From Craterostigma plantagineum (lineage: Eukaryota; Streptophyta; Magnoliopsida; Lamiales; Linderniaceae), in NCBI GenBank assembly GCA_027422505.1, contig JAPQWV010000002.1, positions 23,166,501-23,230,500 of the forward strand: DNA of 64,000 bases. The letters run 5' to 3'. Below are positions 24,968 to 37,700 of this stretch, piece by piece. Below the pieces are notes generated by a model. It saw nothing but the letters and a program-made list of their open reading frames with translations, searched no databases and was not told the origin of the DNA. The position numbers were made by a program, and so were the translations under genes. Numbering within the stretch: position 1 is the stretch's first letter; every line of letters begins with the position of its first letter.

Positions 24968-27195
24968 CTGTAATTACACAAATCGTCAAGTGCGAGCATA
25001 AAAACGAGATTATGAAACATGTAATATGCTTTAACCAAGGAACAAGAAACGATAAATTCGAAAGAGAGTCGAGTGCAAGAAAACTAACATGTGATGAAGT
25101 GTCGTCCAGGATTTAAAAAAACTAAGAAAAGATTTATACAAACAGATCTAGTCGAAACGCCGACCGAAACAACTGTGTTTGCTTTTAGATTTATATCACT
25201 CAAAAATTTCTCAAGGACTCCAAAAAAATACCAATCCCTCGAGACTTAATTTAACGCCAGCCACTTTGTATGAACAAACAAGAACCGAGTCTTTGTAAGA
25301 GAGAAGGAACCAAGAGGAGAAAAACAAGATGTATGTAGTCGCAGTTTTTGCACGTAAAATATTAGTTACTAATACGTGACTTCGTTTTTTTTCTTATCGT
25401 CCAAAATTTCGAAAATAATTGGGCTGGGCTTTTAGCTCTCGACTGAAACATCCCCTTATCTATTCAAATACGTTTCATTGTTTTAATTATTCTACTTGTA
25501 ACACAAAAAAATAGAAGAAAAAAGGAAACCACTGTTACCCTCGGTTTTCACCGATACCGCGACAAAACACCCGATCGGTTATAACAAATTTAATTCCCTC
25601 CATCTAACAAGCTAAAAACCCCTCCCAAAACGAGCATAACTAAGGGGTCGCGAACCACCCCCTCGGGACAGCATCCCTCGGGCAAGTCCAAACACCGAGG
25701 TCGCGAACCACCTCCTCGGGGCGACACCCCTCGAGAAGGTCTCGAACCAAGCCAGAGGCAATAAAGGAAATAACACTACACGAGAATAGCGCCCCCCATA
25801 TGCTCTACCCAGAGGGCACACGGGGCACCCCTCGCGCTATGCGACCGCAGACCCCCTCGGAAGTTCATGCCGTAAGTAAAGGACGGGAAGGAAATCCCTT
25901 GGTATAAATCCAACTTGCGCTATGCTCTCGGGCGACCTTAGGACAGGAGAGGTATGCTCGAGGGGCTCTTTATGGGAAAATGCCCGAGGCATGGAGGAAG
26001 AGCCACCCACATTAAGACTCTCGAAGCGCGAAGGGAATGACCTTCCCACAATCCAAGATCGTGATCGAGCACGATGCCTATGTGACGCATGGTCGGCCGA
26101 ACGTGGAGGAAACCGCCAACTGAGACCCCCACTTACACTTGAACCGCTAGATGTGGAGGGAAGAGAATGTGAAGGCGATTAGTAGGCTGAAAAAAGTCGG
26201 ACGTGCAGCGGAACCACTGACGACCAGAGAACCACCTTAGATCGTGGCCAGACACTGTCTTCACGAACCTATAATGGGATGAACGTGCTAAGGAACTGGT
26301 AGGGACCAGGTACGCTCTAAGATGTTATAGATATCGTGAGACACCCCTACGGTGTACCATCTGTTGACACCGTTACTCTGTTATTTTTTCCACATACTTG
26401 TTTTAAATACATAGACACTTTTCCAGATTCTTTCATTATCATTCAACATCGCATCATTAACTATTTACACCTGGAAATGTAAATACCCTCCTAACTGAGG
26501 CACGAGGTCAAACGACCCCCGCCCTAACCTTGTTTCTATAGCTTTCAAACATAACTCGCGGCGAAATAAAGGCGGGAAGAAGCTTGGTAGCCGATTCGCG
26601 CGGTAGGTCATTTTTGGCCTCAACCACCATTGTCTCACGATCGTGTTAAATTCAATTTGAATCGAATCAGAACTATATTATTAATTATGGAACGATCTCA
26701 CGCTTTAGCGGGATCAATCCTCCTGACCATATGTCAATGTCCTAAGTTCGTGCAGATATCTTCAGGGGCAAAGTACGATCGGACAGAACCTTCCTTGGAT
26801 AGCATCATGTAACATTAATCCATTTAACTTATAACTAAGTTTGCTATTAGACAAATTTTTTATATTCTAGAGACGTGACCAATCTTGGTGAGGTGGGAAT
26901 GTCTCATTTTCTGTCGAACTTTGAAAGTCAATGTCTTAGTGAGTTGGAACTCGAGAGTTACTCCAACTTAATTTTGCCTAGAGCCTAAATGTATCCTTAC
27001 TCTTTATAATTTTTTAATGCTAAGATACCATGAATATATAGAATTGAAACGGGCAACAATGGTTCAAGGAACAAAAAGAATGACATCCACTAAACTAAAT
27101 CACTATAAATTCTTACATTAGAAAACCCAACATGGGACACAAGAAATAAAGATTCGACCTTTAAATAATAGGACAACAATAACTGTTCTTGAACT
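24968..27195. other. Intergenic; SNL 5' flank and unassigned GC-rich repeat-like DNA
   Basis: 24968 to about 25330 is SNL promoter/5' UTR. About 25540-26590 is GC-rich, has no convincing protein, contains a palindromic-like CACCCCTACGGTG segment and a late U5-like T-rich stretch (about 26370-26470). It looks like a decayed LTR, but I found no matching second copy, PBS or target duplication. 26600-27195 is AT-rich without features. Confidence 0.35.
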
Positions 27196-29353
27196 TCATT
27201 CAATCCGAGCAGAGAAAAGAGCAGAAACCGGCCTATGATCCGAGAACTTGCTCTCAGTTCGAAAATATCTGTGCTGCCCAACTCCTTTGCCGTACCACAA
27301 AATACGATCGCACCTTCCGTCGTTACACAAAAAAAAAAAAAGAACTCGTCATTACTACATCTCACGGTCCAAAAGAAACCATAAGGGTTTGTTTGGTACG
27401 CAGAAGCAGAATACGGAAGGAAATGATAAGTGCAGTGGTACGACACTCAAAGCGTAACGTAGAATGATTCAATGCGTACTACTATATTTTTTTTTTCTTT
27501 CTTCGCACTGGATTTTACATGGCAAACGCACCCTGAAAATAGAAGATAAATAAGATAGTAATACCACGCGGGCGTCCTCTGCTTCTCCCCGGCCCTATTG
27601 GGAAATCCGCCCGAATACCTATTACAGTTGTGCGATGAATACTTGTAAGTAGGCGCAAACTCAATGTTCCCTTCGTTCCAACCCTCGAACACGCCCCCGT
27701 CCTCCAACTCTCGCCTCAGCTGATCGAAGCCCTGCAGTGCCTTCCAATTCTGCTCCTTCACCAAGTCCCTTGCCACCTTGTCTTCGAGGTACAGTCTGTA
27801 GTTCAGATCCCCGAACCAAAATATCCGACTGCTCTACGCGTAAAAAAGATCGACGCATCTCATCTTATGTACGATAGTAATATACAACATAAAGGGTTGG
27901 TGCCATGTTCGGTTCCTAATGTTTGAGGTATGAGATTTTTTTTTTGTTTCCTTCATATTTCGAGATGCCACTTTAAATCTCCAAATGTTATCAATCTCCA
28001 GCTTGACGTAATTTACGAACCGAATCAATCCCAAACTTACGGGTGCCGTTTTGATCCCACGTTCTTTGGTCCGTGAAATAAGCCCAAACTCACGGTTAAT
28101 TAATCGGGAAATCAGAACGACACAGAATGGATAAAATTGGGGATTAAAAAAGTGACATCACGAAACAAGGCGCCGAAAAGTTCATACCTGAAATATCGGG
28201 ACAAAGAATGATCTGATACTCTATTTCATATATAGTAACAATTTAAACTTACTCATGGCCTAGAATGGTCAACGGACGATGCCTATCCTCTTCCTCTGCG
28301 AGCCTAGGGAAACAAGTCCTTTTGAAGATCTGGGAAACCTGATGGTTCCTCCTCCCTTCGTCGCCCTTCTTCTCGCCGGAGGCCAAGTGGGCGGCGACGA
28401 AGCAGAAGCTCGTCCCGCCGATGGAGAGGCTGACGGCGACGGAGCCCTTGTTACCCAAGTAGCCCATCACGCCGCAGCCCACGGCGGAGAGCCTGACGTC
28501 AGACACGTCGTGGATTTCTAGGATTTCGCCCCTCATCCACACGCTGATGAAGACGCCCACCATCTTCTTGCTCGCCATCAGCTTGTAGGACCTTCCTCCG
28601 CCGCGCGTGTGCTCGTCCCTCGCCGGCGCCGCCCTGGGTTGGTGGGTCTTGTAGTGATAGTCGTCGTAGTTGTCTACGGGGTGGATCATCGGAGTCAGCC
28701 ATGGGCAGCCGTGTTTGTCGTTTAGGGTTTTGCCTATCAGAAGGTTCCAGTTTGTGGCTTCGGTTGGATCGTCGGCGCCGATTACCGTCGCCGCCTTTAA
28801 CGGTACGATTTCTTGAAATCTGCGGAGAAAATGACGTCGTTTTTAGAGAATAACGAAGGAAGCGAAGCAGCCTTTTGACTGTAACGATTCTTACCCAAGG
28901 ACGTAGATGTCAGCTTCTTGTTCGAGATTCAGCCATTCGTCTAAATCGACGGCCAAGCTTCGCACCGGCGATTTGCCGGCGACGTTCCAAGTTCCGACGA
29001 ATATTCTTCGTAATACAGATGGGTAAAAACGTGATTTCAGTGAACCGTTTTTAAACTCAAGTACAAAACAAAAGAAAAAACAAAAGAGGCCAACCTCAGT
29101 TCATGGCCGCCGTCGTCTTCATTGCAAAGGGCTGGCTTCGAGGAGAAATCATCGTCTTCTTCTAATCCACCATCTGAAATGATCATAAAATAAAGCAATC
29201 AATCTCCATGAACGAAGATATAAAAGGCTTCAATAAAACTCATTGAGACACGCCTGAAGAATTTCCGAGATTGGATTTCTTGTTCTTCTTCTTCCTCCTC
29301 AGTAACCAGCGTCGAATCCTCTTTGTTGTCCAGGCGTGGTTTTTTCTTTCCAT
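27196..29353 (-). CDS. Type I inositol polyphosphate 5-phosphatase, 6 exons, 413 aa
   Basis: Exons (minus): 29254-29353, 29095-29173, 28895-29005, 28253-28819, 27565-27831, 27196-27313; all phases agree. Catalytic motifs of the IP5Pase family are present: FVGTWNVAG (about 62-70), VGCGVMGYLGNKGSV in exon 4, FVAAHLASGEK, FWFGDLNYR (290-298), PAWCDRILW (373-381) and SDHRPV (399-404). It removes the 5-phosphate from soluble inositol phosphates and/or phosphoinositides; substrate choice cannot be read from the sequence. There is no WD40 region, so it is the short type I form. The N terminus is very basic (RRWLLRRKKKNKK). Intron 1 appears to be GC-AG (CAG|GCGTGT), the only choice found that holds the frame. 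The C terminus ends soon after the last motif, shorter than I recall for many relatives. Confidence 0.9.
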
Positions 29354-30017
29354 ATGACACTAATAAGTTTGGTTATTTTTCAGCTAATAGTAACTTATGA
29401 ACAGTCTTTCGATATTGATGATCCATTTTTTATTCATATGAAAAATAATACAAGAATATTGAGTTCGCGGAGGAGAGGGACAAGAAAAGGACGGCTTAGC
29501 TGCGTTCTTCTTCGGTGATTCCTAGAGAGAGGTTTGCACATGGAGTTTAAAAGGGTTACGAATTAGATAAAATTAAAATTTTATCTTAGTTAAGAACAAG
29601 AACAGATGATGATTCCATCAATATATGGCTTTTGCTTTGATAAAATAAAAAATAAAAAACTATTGATGGGTGCCGGTCACGGCTTTCTTGTGTGAGTACA
29701 CATGTGAGGAAGACAGTGTAGATAAATTCATAATAATACTATATTTATATTTCGAATAGTATTTATTTTTATTTTTGTTGTTGAGACCAAGCAATGTATT
29801 TAAAATGTAGTGATCGTTGAAGTGATTCTTTTTCTATGAAGTTTATACTAATGATATTGACTTTTGGGACAGCTATATTAGAAATGTAAGTAATAAATGA
29901 TGACATAATTATAATCATTTGTCTTTACAATGTTAGTTAATGGTGTGCCTGCCTAGTATCAGTGTAATAATTAATCTCCAAACTTTCAATTAATGCCAGC
30001 GATTGATTTGCCATGTA
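29354..30017. other. Intergenic, 5' flank of the phosphatase gene
   Basis: AT-rich, with no gene, RNA or repeat recognised. The proximal part should hold the promoter of the phosphatase gene. Confidence 0.4.
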
Positions 30018-30521
30018 CAGTAGAAACTCTATAAATTAATACAGTTGGGACCGACCAAATTCATTAATTAAAAGAGTTATTAATTAATCGATAAATTAAT
30101 ATTTTATTAATTTATAGTCTATATTACCTTTCAAACTTCCCAACATCAAATAGTCTTCAATCTCCTATGTCCTTAGTGAACGTCAAATTAAGGATCAAAC
30201 CTTTAATCTCCCAAGTCTATCATAATCCGTATGGTGTTAATGTACATTTAAGTAATATTAATAAAAATATATCAACAAAAAACTAATGATAATTGAGTCG
30301 TTTTTCAAATAATCTTTGTTCATGTAATATGAGAATGTTTTTACATATGGAATTATTAATTTATAATTTATACGGGACCTATAGAAATTATCAAAAGTCG
30401 ATTATCTTATAATTTTAGAGAATTATTAATTTAGTACGTTATCCGGAGTCGAAACCGGCCGGAAATATTATATTAAAGAGTTTATTAAATTATTGAGTAT
30501 TAATTTATAGAGTTTCTACTG
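30018..30521. mobile_element. MITE with about 24-bp terminal inverted repeats (504 bp)
   Basis: The left end CAGTAGAAACTCTATAAATT and the right end are perfect inverse complements over about 24 bp. The interior is AT-rich and noncoding, with further partial inverted sequence. CAGTAGAAAC-type ends suggest a hAT-like family, but I could not find a clean 8-bp target duplication. Confidence 0.7.
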
Positions 30522-31936
30522 TGTTGATTACTTCAGCAACGGTGACGTGTAGTTCTAACGCAATTAAGATTTCTTGTATCATATGCTAATTTCTAACGTA
30601 TGCTTGAAAAAAACAAAACATTTTCACGTTGTGTTGTTCTTTTTCAACTTCAAGCAAAAATAAGTGTAATTGATAACGTGATTAAATTGAAGGGATGGCA
30701 TATGCTGCCTAATTGATATTTATTCAATTGAATTTGTAACCAAATGTTTGACCAATTAAGATACAAATTGAATAACGTGTTGGCTAATTGATGTTGTGAA
30801 TGAATAGTATATGTATCATGCATCGATGACTAGATTCACTATTGAATTGGATACTGTGAAACTTTCATATATTACACGTAACAAATGGTATAGTAGTCTG
30901 GTGAAATTTTACTTAAAGTGATCATGAAATTAACCCTCTAAAATAAGGTCATGACTTCAATTTCATTTGAACTCCTTGAGATCGTTGTCTGTGTGGACTT
31001 GGGACGATCCACATGTGGCAAAAATCTTAAACTCACTGAAAATTAGGAGTCATGTAATGGTGCGACTGAACTCAGTTAAAAATTGTAGAGATTACCATGG
31101 AGGTTTCCTGGAATACCTAAAGTAAAAAGAAATTGAAAAAAAATTAGATGGGGAAGTGAAATAAAATATTTTGAAAAGGACATAAAATTTTATTGTTGAT
31201 TGACAAGGCACTGAATTAATATGTGAAAATGAAGGGTTTAATCACATCTCGAATTAGTATGGTGCAATTAGCCTGAAAAAAATCAAACCTTTAACTACTC
31301 ATAATTGTTGCAGAACGAAAATCGTTTTGCGTGGTGTATTTGGGCCGGGCCATCGGTTTAGATTTGTCATTACATTTGGGTTAGTTATGGGCTGTTTTTT
31401 AATTGGGCTGAATTATTCGGCCTAATCCATCTTATCATCGTTTTTGGTATAGTTGGATTTAATATCTATTCATCCTACTTTAAATTTATAATAAATCAAT
31501 TTTTCCTTTTCTACATATTTATAGCATACAATTAAATTTATATTATGATTTCTATCAAATATTTCACCACACACACATATATATAGCAAGCGCATTTATT
31601 GTGCATAAGTGATTAGTTATATATAGTTGTGACATCTATATTTGAATAAAAAATTTACAAATCAGTACCTATGTCAGAAATTTTACAGATAGGTATCCGT
31701 TTACTGTTGTTACCAATTTTCTCAGTATTATCGTACCTTTTTATGAATGTATTGCGTACCACGTCACGCGATTATACGGCACCTTATACGATTACTATAT
31801 GATACCTTAATGTGTTACATATGACGTACTATTTTCTCAACGTATTACATACCACAATTCGGTGTTATATGGTACCTAAATGTGTCATATGGCGTACCTG
31901 CGGCGGATCGAGTACCTATGTCAAAAAAATTATTCT
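30522..31936. other. Intergenic, no gene recognised
   Basis: AT-rich sequence. About 31650-31936 contains repeated GTACCTATGTCA- and GGTATC-like words and is interrupted by the Cassandra LTR; similar text resumes after 32413. This is probably an older, unnamed repeat. Confidence 0.4.
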
Positions 31937-31941
31937 TAGGT

Positions 31942-32408
31942 TGTAACGACCCGTCCCATACTGGGGTGTCACTATAGCATTGGTCCCTACCGGGATAAGT
32001 GGGGTTGGGCCCACCACACTCCGACTGATAGTCTGGCCCCACTGTACCACCATTTAACCTTTTAGCGTGCTTCGTGCACTCGCTCACACGCACCCTGAGA
32101 AACTTCCCAGAGGGTCACTCATCCCTAGATTGCCCCAAGTCAAGCACGCTTAACTTCGGAGTTTCTATAGATGGACTCCCGAAAAGGTAGGTCGACCTTG
32201 GTGATATGAGTAGTACTATCAATTCTTTTATACGATTCTTAGCCTGACACGCCCATACATTGTCAGGCTCAGGATCCCCTCTCATTCTGGTGTTGGATCG
32301 GTTCGTTCATGTACCCCTTCGCGCTAGAAGCCTGCCAGGAGCCGCTCATTGTCCGTGTACCCTGGCACCGGCGATCACTCCCTGCCCTCTTCGGCCCCGG
32401 GTGTCACA
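31942..32408 (-). repeat. Cassandra solo LTR (467 bp) with 5-bp TSD
   Basis: TGTAACGACC...GTGTCACA is flanked by a perfect TAGGT duplication (31937-31941 and 32409-32413). It closely matches the LTRs of the complete element at 49034-50041, with scattered substitutions. Only one LTR remains, so the internal region was lost by LTR-LTR recombination. It contains the 5S-derived region at 32085-32179. Confidence 0.92.
32085..32179 (-). ncRNA. 5S rRNA-derived pol III region in the Cassandra solo LTR
   Basis: Box A-like AGTTAAGCGTGCTTG is intact (32141-32155). The box C-like GGATGAGTGACCCTCTGGGAA (32104-32124) carries changes relative to the complete Cassandra copy. It is a degenerate 5S RNA gene relic carried by the retrotransposon, not a member of a 5S array. 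Confidence 0.75.
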
Positions 32409-33116
32409 TAGGTATTTACGTATAAAAAAATACTGACAGCGTACTAAATTACGAAATTTTATCCAAATGGATATTTATGTAAATACCCTGTGTAGTTTTA
32501 TTGCCAGCCATATCATGTGAGATTTTGTCTCCATTTGAGTGAAGTAACTAACAACTTTTAATAAAATCCCGACCCAGAAATAATTCCTAATTCAATGCAT
32601 CAACTTGCGTTCGGAGAACATATATATGTTTGTGGTGCGATCATGATTACATAATTCAATATCGGCCGTTGAGTCATTTATTTTTATTCGATCCGTCAAA
32701 GAATATTCATTTAATAATAATAAGAAATATAATTATCTTAGGAGACGATATCTATCTATCCTGAGATTTGCTGCAACTTGCAAGTTGCAACAGAAAATCA
32801 AATAAATGGTTGTGAGTGGCTGAAAATATCATACTGTGACAGCACAAGTATCATGAATCTCTCCTCTTCCCGACATTACATTTAAATTAAATAACGGTAA
32901 TAATTAAATGAATGTGATGCCAAAGTTAATGAATATAACCTCCTTCACTAAAAGCTAAACTGTACGCACTCTGCGGCGCAAAAAATTAGAAGACTGTCAG
33001 AAATCTAAAAGCAATCCGTTCATCTAATCTAAATCTATCTACAACAGGAAAAACAAAAATTAATATACATAACATAAAATAATAATTAAACCAAAATCGA
33101 CTCGAGAGTCTTTACT
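32409..33116. other. Intergenic, kinase 3' flank
   Basis: AT-rich, no gene recognised. The last few hundred bases are the probable 3' UTR of the kinase. Confidence 0.4.
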
Positions 33117-34181
33117 TTAACTACACCTAATTGTGACCCAATCATCGGATTCTGACCAATTTTGACTTCGCTGACCGACCAAGTCCGTCAACCTTTCGCC
33201 TGCCACGTCGGGCCACGACGGCGAGGACTCTTTCTCCGGCGAGGGCAGACTTGTAATTACCGAACAATTGTCCGCCGACGAAGTTGCCCAGTTTGGGAAA
33301 TCGAAAGGGCACCTCGGCGAAGGCGAAGGCAGAGACTCATCTTTCTCACACAGTCCACCGCCGTCGTTTTGGTCAAAATCGCCGCCGCAAACGAAGGGAT
33401 GATCCAAGAGCATCTCGGCCGTCCATCTCTCCCTCGGATCTCTGACGAAACACCTCTTCAGAAAATCTTTGCCGTCGTCTGATAAATTTGCCGGAATCGC
33501 CGGCGACTCGCCGCCGACGCCGATCCTCAGCATCAGCTCCGCCGTCGTAGAGCAGCACCTACTCCAAGGCGAAGCTCCGCTGGCCATCTCCGCCACCGCG
33601 CAGCCCAGAGCCCATACGTCCGCCGGAAATCCCTGGTCTCCGCCGATCAACATCTCCGGCGACATGTACAGCGGCGTACCCCTAACTTCACGTCGGCGGT
33701 TTCCTCTACAGTTTACTCTCATCGCCAGCCCAAAATCGGCCATTTTAACACTCCCGTCGGCGCACAAGAGAATATTCTGAAGCTTTATATCACAGTGGAC
33801 AAAACCCGCCGCGTGGATGCGGCGGAGCCCTTTCAGCAACGCCTTTGTGCACCGCCGGACTTCAAATTCCGGCAGCCTTTTCTCGGCGGATCTGGCGACC
33901 CTTTCCCCTAAGCTCCCGCCGGCGGCGTACTCCAAGAAAACGTTGTAAGTCCTCTCGCCGTTTTCCCAAGTGAAATCATCGCCCAAGCACTTAATCACTT
34001 GTGGGCAGTCACTGAGTTCGTCAAGAATCATCTTTTCGCTCATGAGCGAAGCAGAGCTTGACGCGCCGCTCGACTTCACGGCCATCAACGGCGGAAGAAA
34101 GCTCGCTCCTCCTCTTGGCATCGCTAAGCTAACGGCGGCGAAGCTGCCGTGACCCAATTTACCGCCCCTAACCCAATCCAT
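33117..34181 (-). CDS. MAPKKK17/18-like serine/threonine kinase, 354 aa, intronless
   Basis: An open single exon encodes a kinase domain at about residues 1-265 plus a short acidic, Ser/Pro-rich tail. The glycine loop GKLGHGSFAAV is at 7-17, the catalytic Lys in MAVKSS at 36, the catalytic loop HCDIKLQN at 129-136, DFG at 149-151, the activation segment GTPLYMSPE at 168-176, and DVWALGCAVAEM follows. Starting at MDWVRGGKLG directly before the glycine loop, having no intron, and having HCD in place of HRD are features of plant MEKK-subfamily MAPKKK13-18/20 proteins. From family knowledge MAPKKK17/18 work upstream of MKK3 in ABA and stress signalling; that role is inferred for this copy. A GC-rich coding region stands in AT-rich flanks. 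No lesion is visible. Confidence 0.92.
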   Translation of the reverse strand: MDWVRGGKLGHGSFAAVSLAMPRGGASFLPPLMAVKSSGASSSASLMSEKMILDELSDCPQVIKCLGDDFTWENGERTYNVFLEYAAGGSLGERVARSAEKRLPEFEVRRCTKALLKGLRRIHAAGFVHCDIKLQNILLCADGSVKMADFGLAMRVNCRGNRRREVRGTPLYMSPEMLIGGDQGFPADVWALGCAVAEMASGASPWSRCCSTTAELMLRIGVGGESPAIPANLSDDGKDFLKRCFVRDPRERWTAEMLLDHPFVCGGDFDQNDGGGLCEKDESLPSPSPRCPFDFPNWATSSADNCSVITSLPSPEKESSPSWPDVAGERLTDLVGQRSQNWSESDDWVTIRCS

Positions 34182-36469
34182 GTCAGAAAATCAGTTAAAA
34201 GATGGTGCCTTTTTCGTAAGAAGAGAACGATTTCTGCTGAAGAAACAGAGAAAGAGAGGGTTTTTTTGTTTGTCAAATCTGAAAGGAATGGAGAAAATGA
34301 GGAGAGTCGCGCGTACATATATATAGGGAGGAATTGTGGAGAATTAATTAATAAAAACATTCAAATGTATGTGAGAAAGAAAGGTGACGCAAGAACGTGC
34401 CTGAAAGTTGAGGAAGGCTGTTTGTTATAAATAAAAAATAGCACGTGATAAGAAGATCATTTCGCGGGAGTGAATGTGGTTTAGCGTACAGTTAATCTTT
34501 GGGAAAACGTGGTCTCTAGTACTGTAATAACCAACTTTGTACTATTAATTAATTAAAGATATAATTGACTAATTTAAACATTAGAGACTTTTAGAAGGTA
34601 GTAATGACAAAATTGAAAATGGGGTTCGTGTTCTTCGGCGGTAAAACCGCTGTTGTTAAGCACGGATTAACGCTGCTTACTTAACGAACTCTTTCCCTCC
34701 AACTTGTTGAAGGGATATGATATTTACTTGGTCTGAGTAGGATCTTTTTTTCTTCTTTGTTAACTTTATGTATTTATTTCTTTTTCTTGATTTCTTTGTA
34801 CATATGTGGTGCGAAACTCGTATTTGGATTGGAATGAGGAATCGTAGTGGATTATCATGTGGGACTTTATTGCATTTAGGGATGACGCTATTACCACCTT
34901 TGTCTTTTTAAATAATCAAAGGGTTAATTAAGAAAAGTTCGACGAAGCATGTTAGTTATTTCCTAACTACTTTTCTTCTTTATACAATTCAAGAGAGTTG
35001 ACCTTCTTTCGGACAACATTTCAAGGGCGATTTGTCAATACGAGCAATCGACGCCAAATAACTAAATTGATTTCTAACGTAGAAAAATCAAGGACCCTTC
35101 ATCATAATATATAGGATGTTATTGAAGTCTATTTTCATTAATTAAATATGAACTATAGTAGAGATCTTCCGCCGAGAAGCTTCATGCCCCGTTATAATTT
35201 TCAACGTAAATAAAATGTTATCGAATAATTTCATTTCGTGTATTATATAATCTGCTGTATTTGAAAGATCAAATTCAAAAAGTCGTGATTCAATAAATAA
35301 AAAATGCATTTGGATTAAATCGTGGAAAATTAACAAGAAAAGGAAAGAGATTGGTTACTCAATTGTCTAGGGGATAAGGAAGGATAGATAAATGAATTTA
35401 CGGAACACGTTTAATTTAAAGAAAGTAAAATAATTAATAACGAAAAGGGGCAACCACCAATAGTTGATTGTGCATCTTTATTATTCGGCACGGTGCAACT
35501 TTATCCTTAATTCAGAGTATCTATTACACGTTTTTTTTTTCTCAAGTAAGAGTTTGATCCATTGCATCTTTATATTACTGTATTTTCTACTTTTAAGAGA
35601 TTATCCATTGCATCATTATAATTGGTCTATATCTTGTTTCGTAGCCTCGCCGCTATTTGGTCACACGAATTAATCCTAATTGCGTTGATTTTAATGTAAT
35701 TTTATTTTTTTCTTGACACTCTATGATTCTATTCATATTTTATTCCACTTAAACCGTTAAACTTTCAACTGGTACAATTTTAGATTCGATTCGAAACCCA
35801 ATTTCTAAACTTCGGTCTTCATATGAAAAACAAAAGAAGTCTACTAGTGAGTAGTGACTAAAAATGAATGAATTTTAATATCTTTCGGAAACAAAATGGT
35901 GGTAATGATAATATGATGGGCAACTCGATATCGTGGAAAAGGTGCCATGTTTTAGGAGCTCGTTATTTTCGTTAAAATCAATTTCTTTTTTTTTTTAAAA
36001 AATTGTGATAATATTATATAATGTGATTAGGATGTAAGCAAGCACATGAAAAACAGCTTGAAGCTAGTTTTGATTCACAGCTTTCAGTTCCAAGTCCTTT
36101 GATAAAAATCAAATAGAATAGAACTGTGGGCGGAAATGCGGATTTAAAGTTAAATTTCCGAATATTCAGGTATTTAATTATATCAATCCCATTACTTCGG
36201 ATAAATCATATATGATGATTACTTTCATAGGTTTATTTTAATAATAAAGTTTCCATAGTTGTTATAAAGAGACACTGCTTATGTAACCTTATCAATGATT
36301 AAGAGAAGACAAGCAGCTTAAATATTCATATCTTTTAATTAGGCGGAGACAGTCGGTGACCACATATAAATTAACTGTCCAACTTGAATAGGATACCAAT
36401 TAGAATATTATAATATGCCGATGTTATCTGCATGTTACCCAACATCAAATCGTATTTATTTTGAAAACA

Positions 36470-36504
<35 letters not shown>

Positions 36505-36524
36505 GGGAATGGTACGTGATATTA
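34182..36524. other. Intergenic, no gene recognised
   Basis: 34182 to about 34500 is the kinase promoter/5' UTR. The rest is AT-rich and without supportable genes or transposon ends. A (TA)n tract is at about 36468-36504. Confidence 0.45.
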
Positions 36525-36529
36525 CTTAT

Positions 36530-37486
36530 TGTTAGGGTTGGTTATGTGTTTAGGGGGGTGAATAAACACTTGTCTCTTTTTCGGAACCCAACCGGTTATA
36601 GTAGATACCGGTGCTTGATATCTTAGTGAATGTGACTTGTGCGGAAATGGACCAATCGGTTTTGAACCAATACCGAATGAAAATGTTGTTAGTGTGTTTG
36701 TGAATCTGAAGGAACACCAGTTTGTTTCTGAAAGTTCGGAGTTAACTCTCCTACGTCTCCCCTTCTTCCTCAAGAGGAAGGTTCACTAGATCTTCAGTTA
36801 TATACAATGTACAGTACAACCTACCCAAGCTGAACACAGCTTAATCTAATGAATCTCTTAGTATAACAATCCGCCTACTTCAAGAGCTTGTTAAAGTCCC
36901 TTGGTAACAGCTCACCTACTAGCCAGGCCTGGTCTACATACAGTGAGAACAACACCTAAATGACTTGCTCAATCACTTGAGAGCTTAATACTTTTTGCAC
37001 TTTTTTGCTTTAAAGGTTGGCGAAGTGGTTTGTCTTCATCATGCCTCTCTCCTTTTTATAGTTGGGCTTGATGTATGGTTGTGAGATGGCTCCTTGTACC
37101 GGTCAGTGCATTAAATGTTCTTTACTCGAAATGGGCACCGTCCGGTCTTCGTTGCAGTTCAGGTTGTGCCATTAACTTTATTCCTCTTTGAGCTTGACTT
37201 AACTTCAACTTAGGCTCTGTTCCCGCCTTTTATTAAATGTATGTCAGAGGTCTTCAACTTGTCGCGTCTTGAATAATTTTGAATCTTTGACCACGTGGCA
37301 CATCCGGTATTTGCTCTCTGGTCTTCATTGATCTTCCGGTTGTAGTCTTCATCCGGTTTTTGATTACACATTGAACTGCTTTCTCGTGTCCGATCTCACC
37401 TATGTCTAACCAGTAGACTTAGTTGAACTTTAGTCCAATCACCAAAACTGTTTAATCTGAATTCTTCAAATTCACGATTGCTAACA
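36530..37486 (-). repeat. 3' LTR of copia-3 (957 bp)
   Basis: TGTTAGGG...TGCTAACA; about 20 bp longer than the partner at 42654-43590 and clearly diverged from it by many substitutions and small indels, which suggests an old insertion. Confidence 0.9.
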
Positions 37487-37700
37487 ATTTTTCCCTTTTT
37501 GGTGATTGTCGAAACTCAACGAAGCAGAAAGGTATTTATTATATCAAAAGGATTTGATACATAATCTACCAATCTATCAACCGTTATTGTCAGCCTATCT
37601 ATTACTAGACTTTGGCCAGTTCTTCAATCTTCCGGTTGATGGTATTTTTCGGTCCATCTGGTACGTCCGGTCTCGGCCTTCTGCCTCGTCAGTACTGGCC

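Noticed and set aside
27447..27858. Alternative frames over the phosphatase exon (for example 27661-27858)
   Set aside because: Only the frame giving FWFGDLNYR joins in phase with neighbouring exons.
33162..34152. Plus-strand frames antisense to the kinase gene
   Set aside because: Shadows of a GC-rich coding exon without start context or homology.
36522..36773. Small protein gene, also near-copied at 42613-42894
   Set aside because: Both copies lie in the two LTRs of copia-3; the frame is a by-product of LTR sequence.
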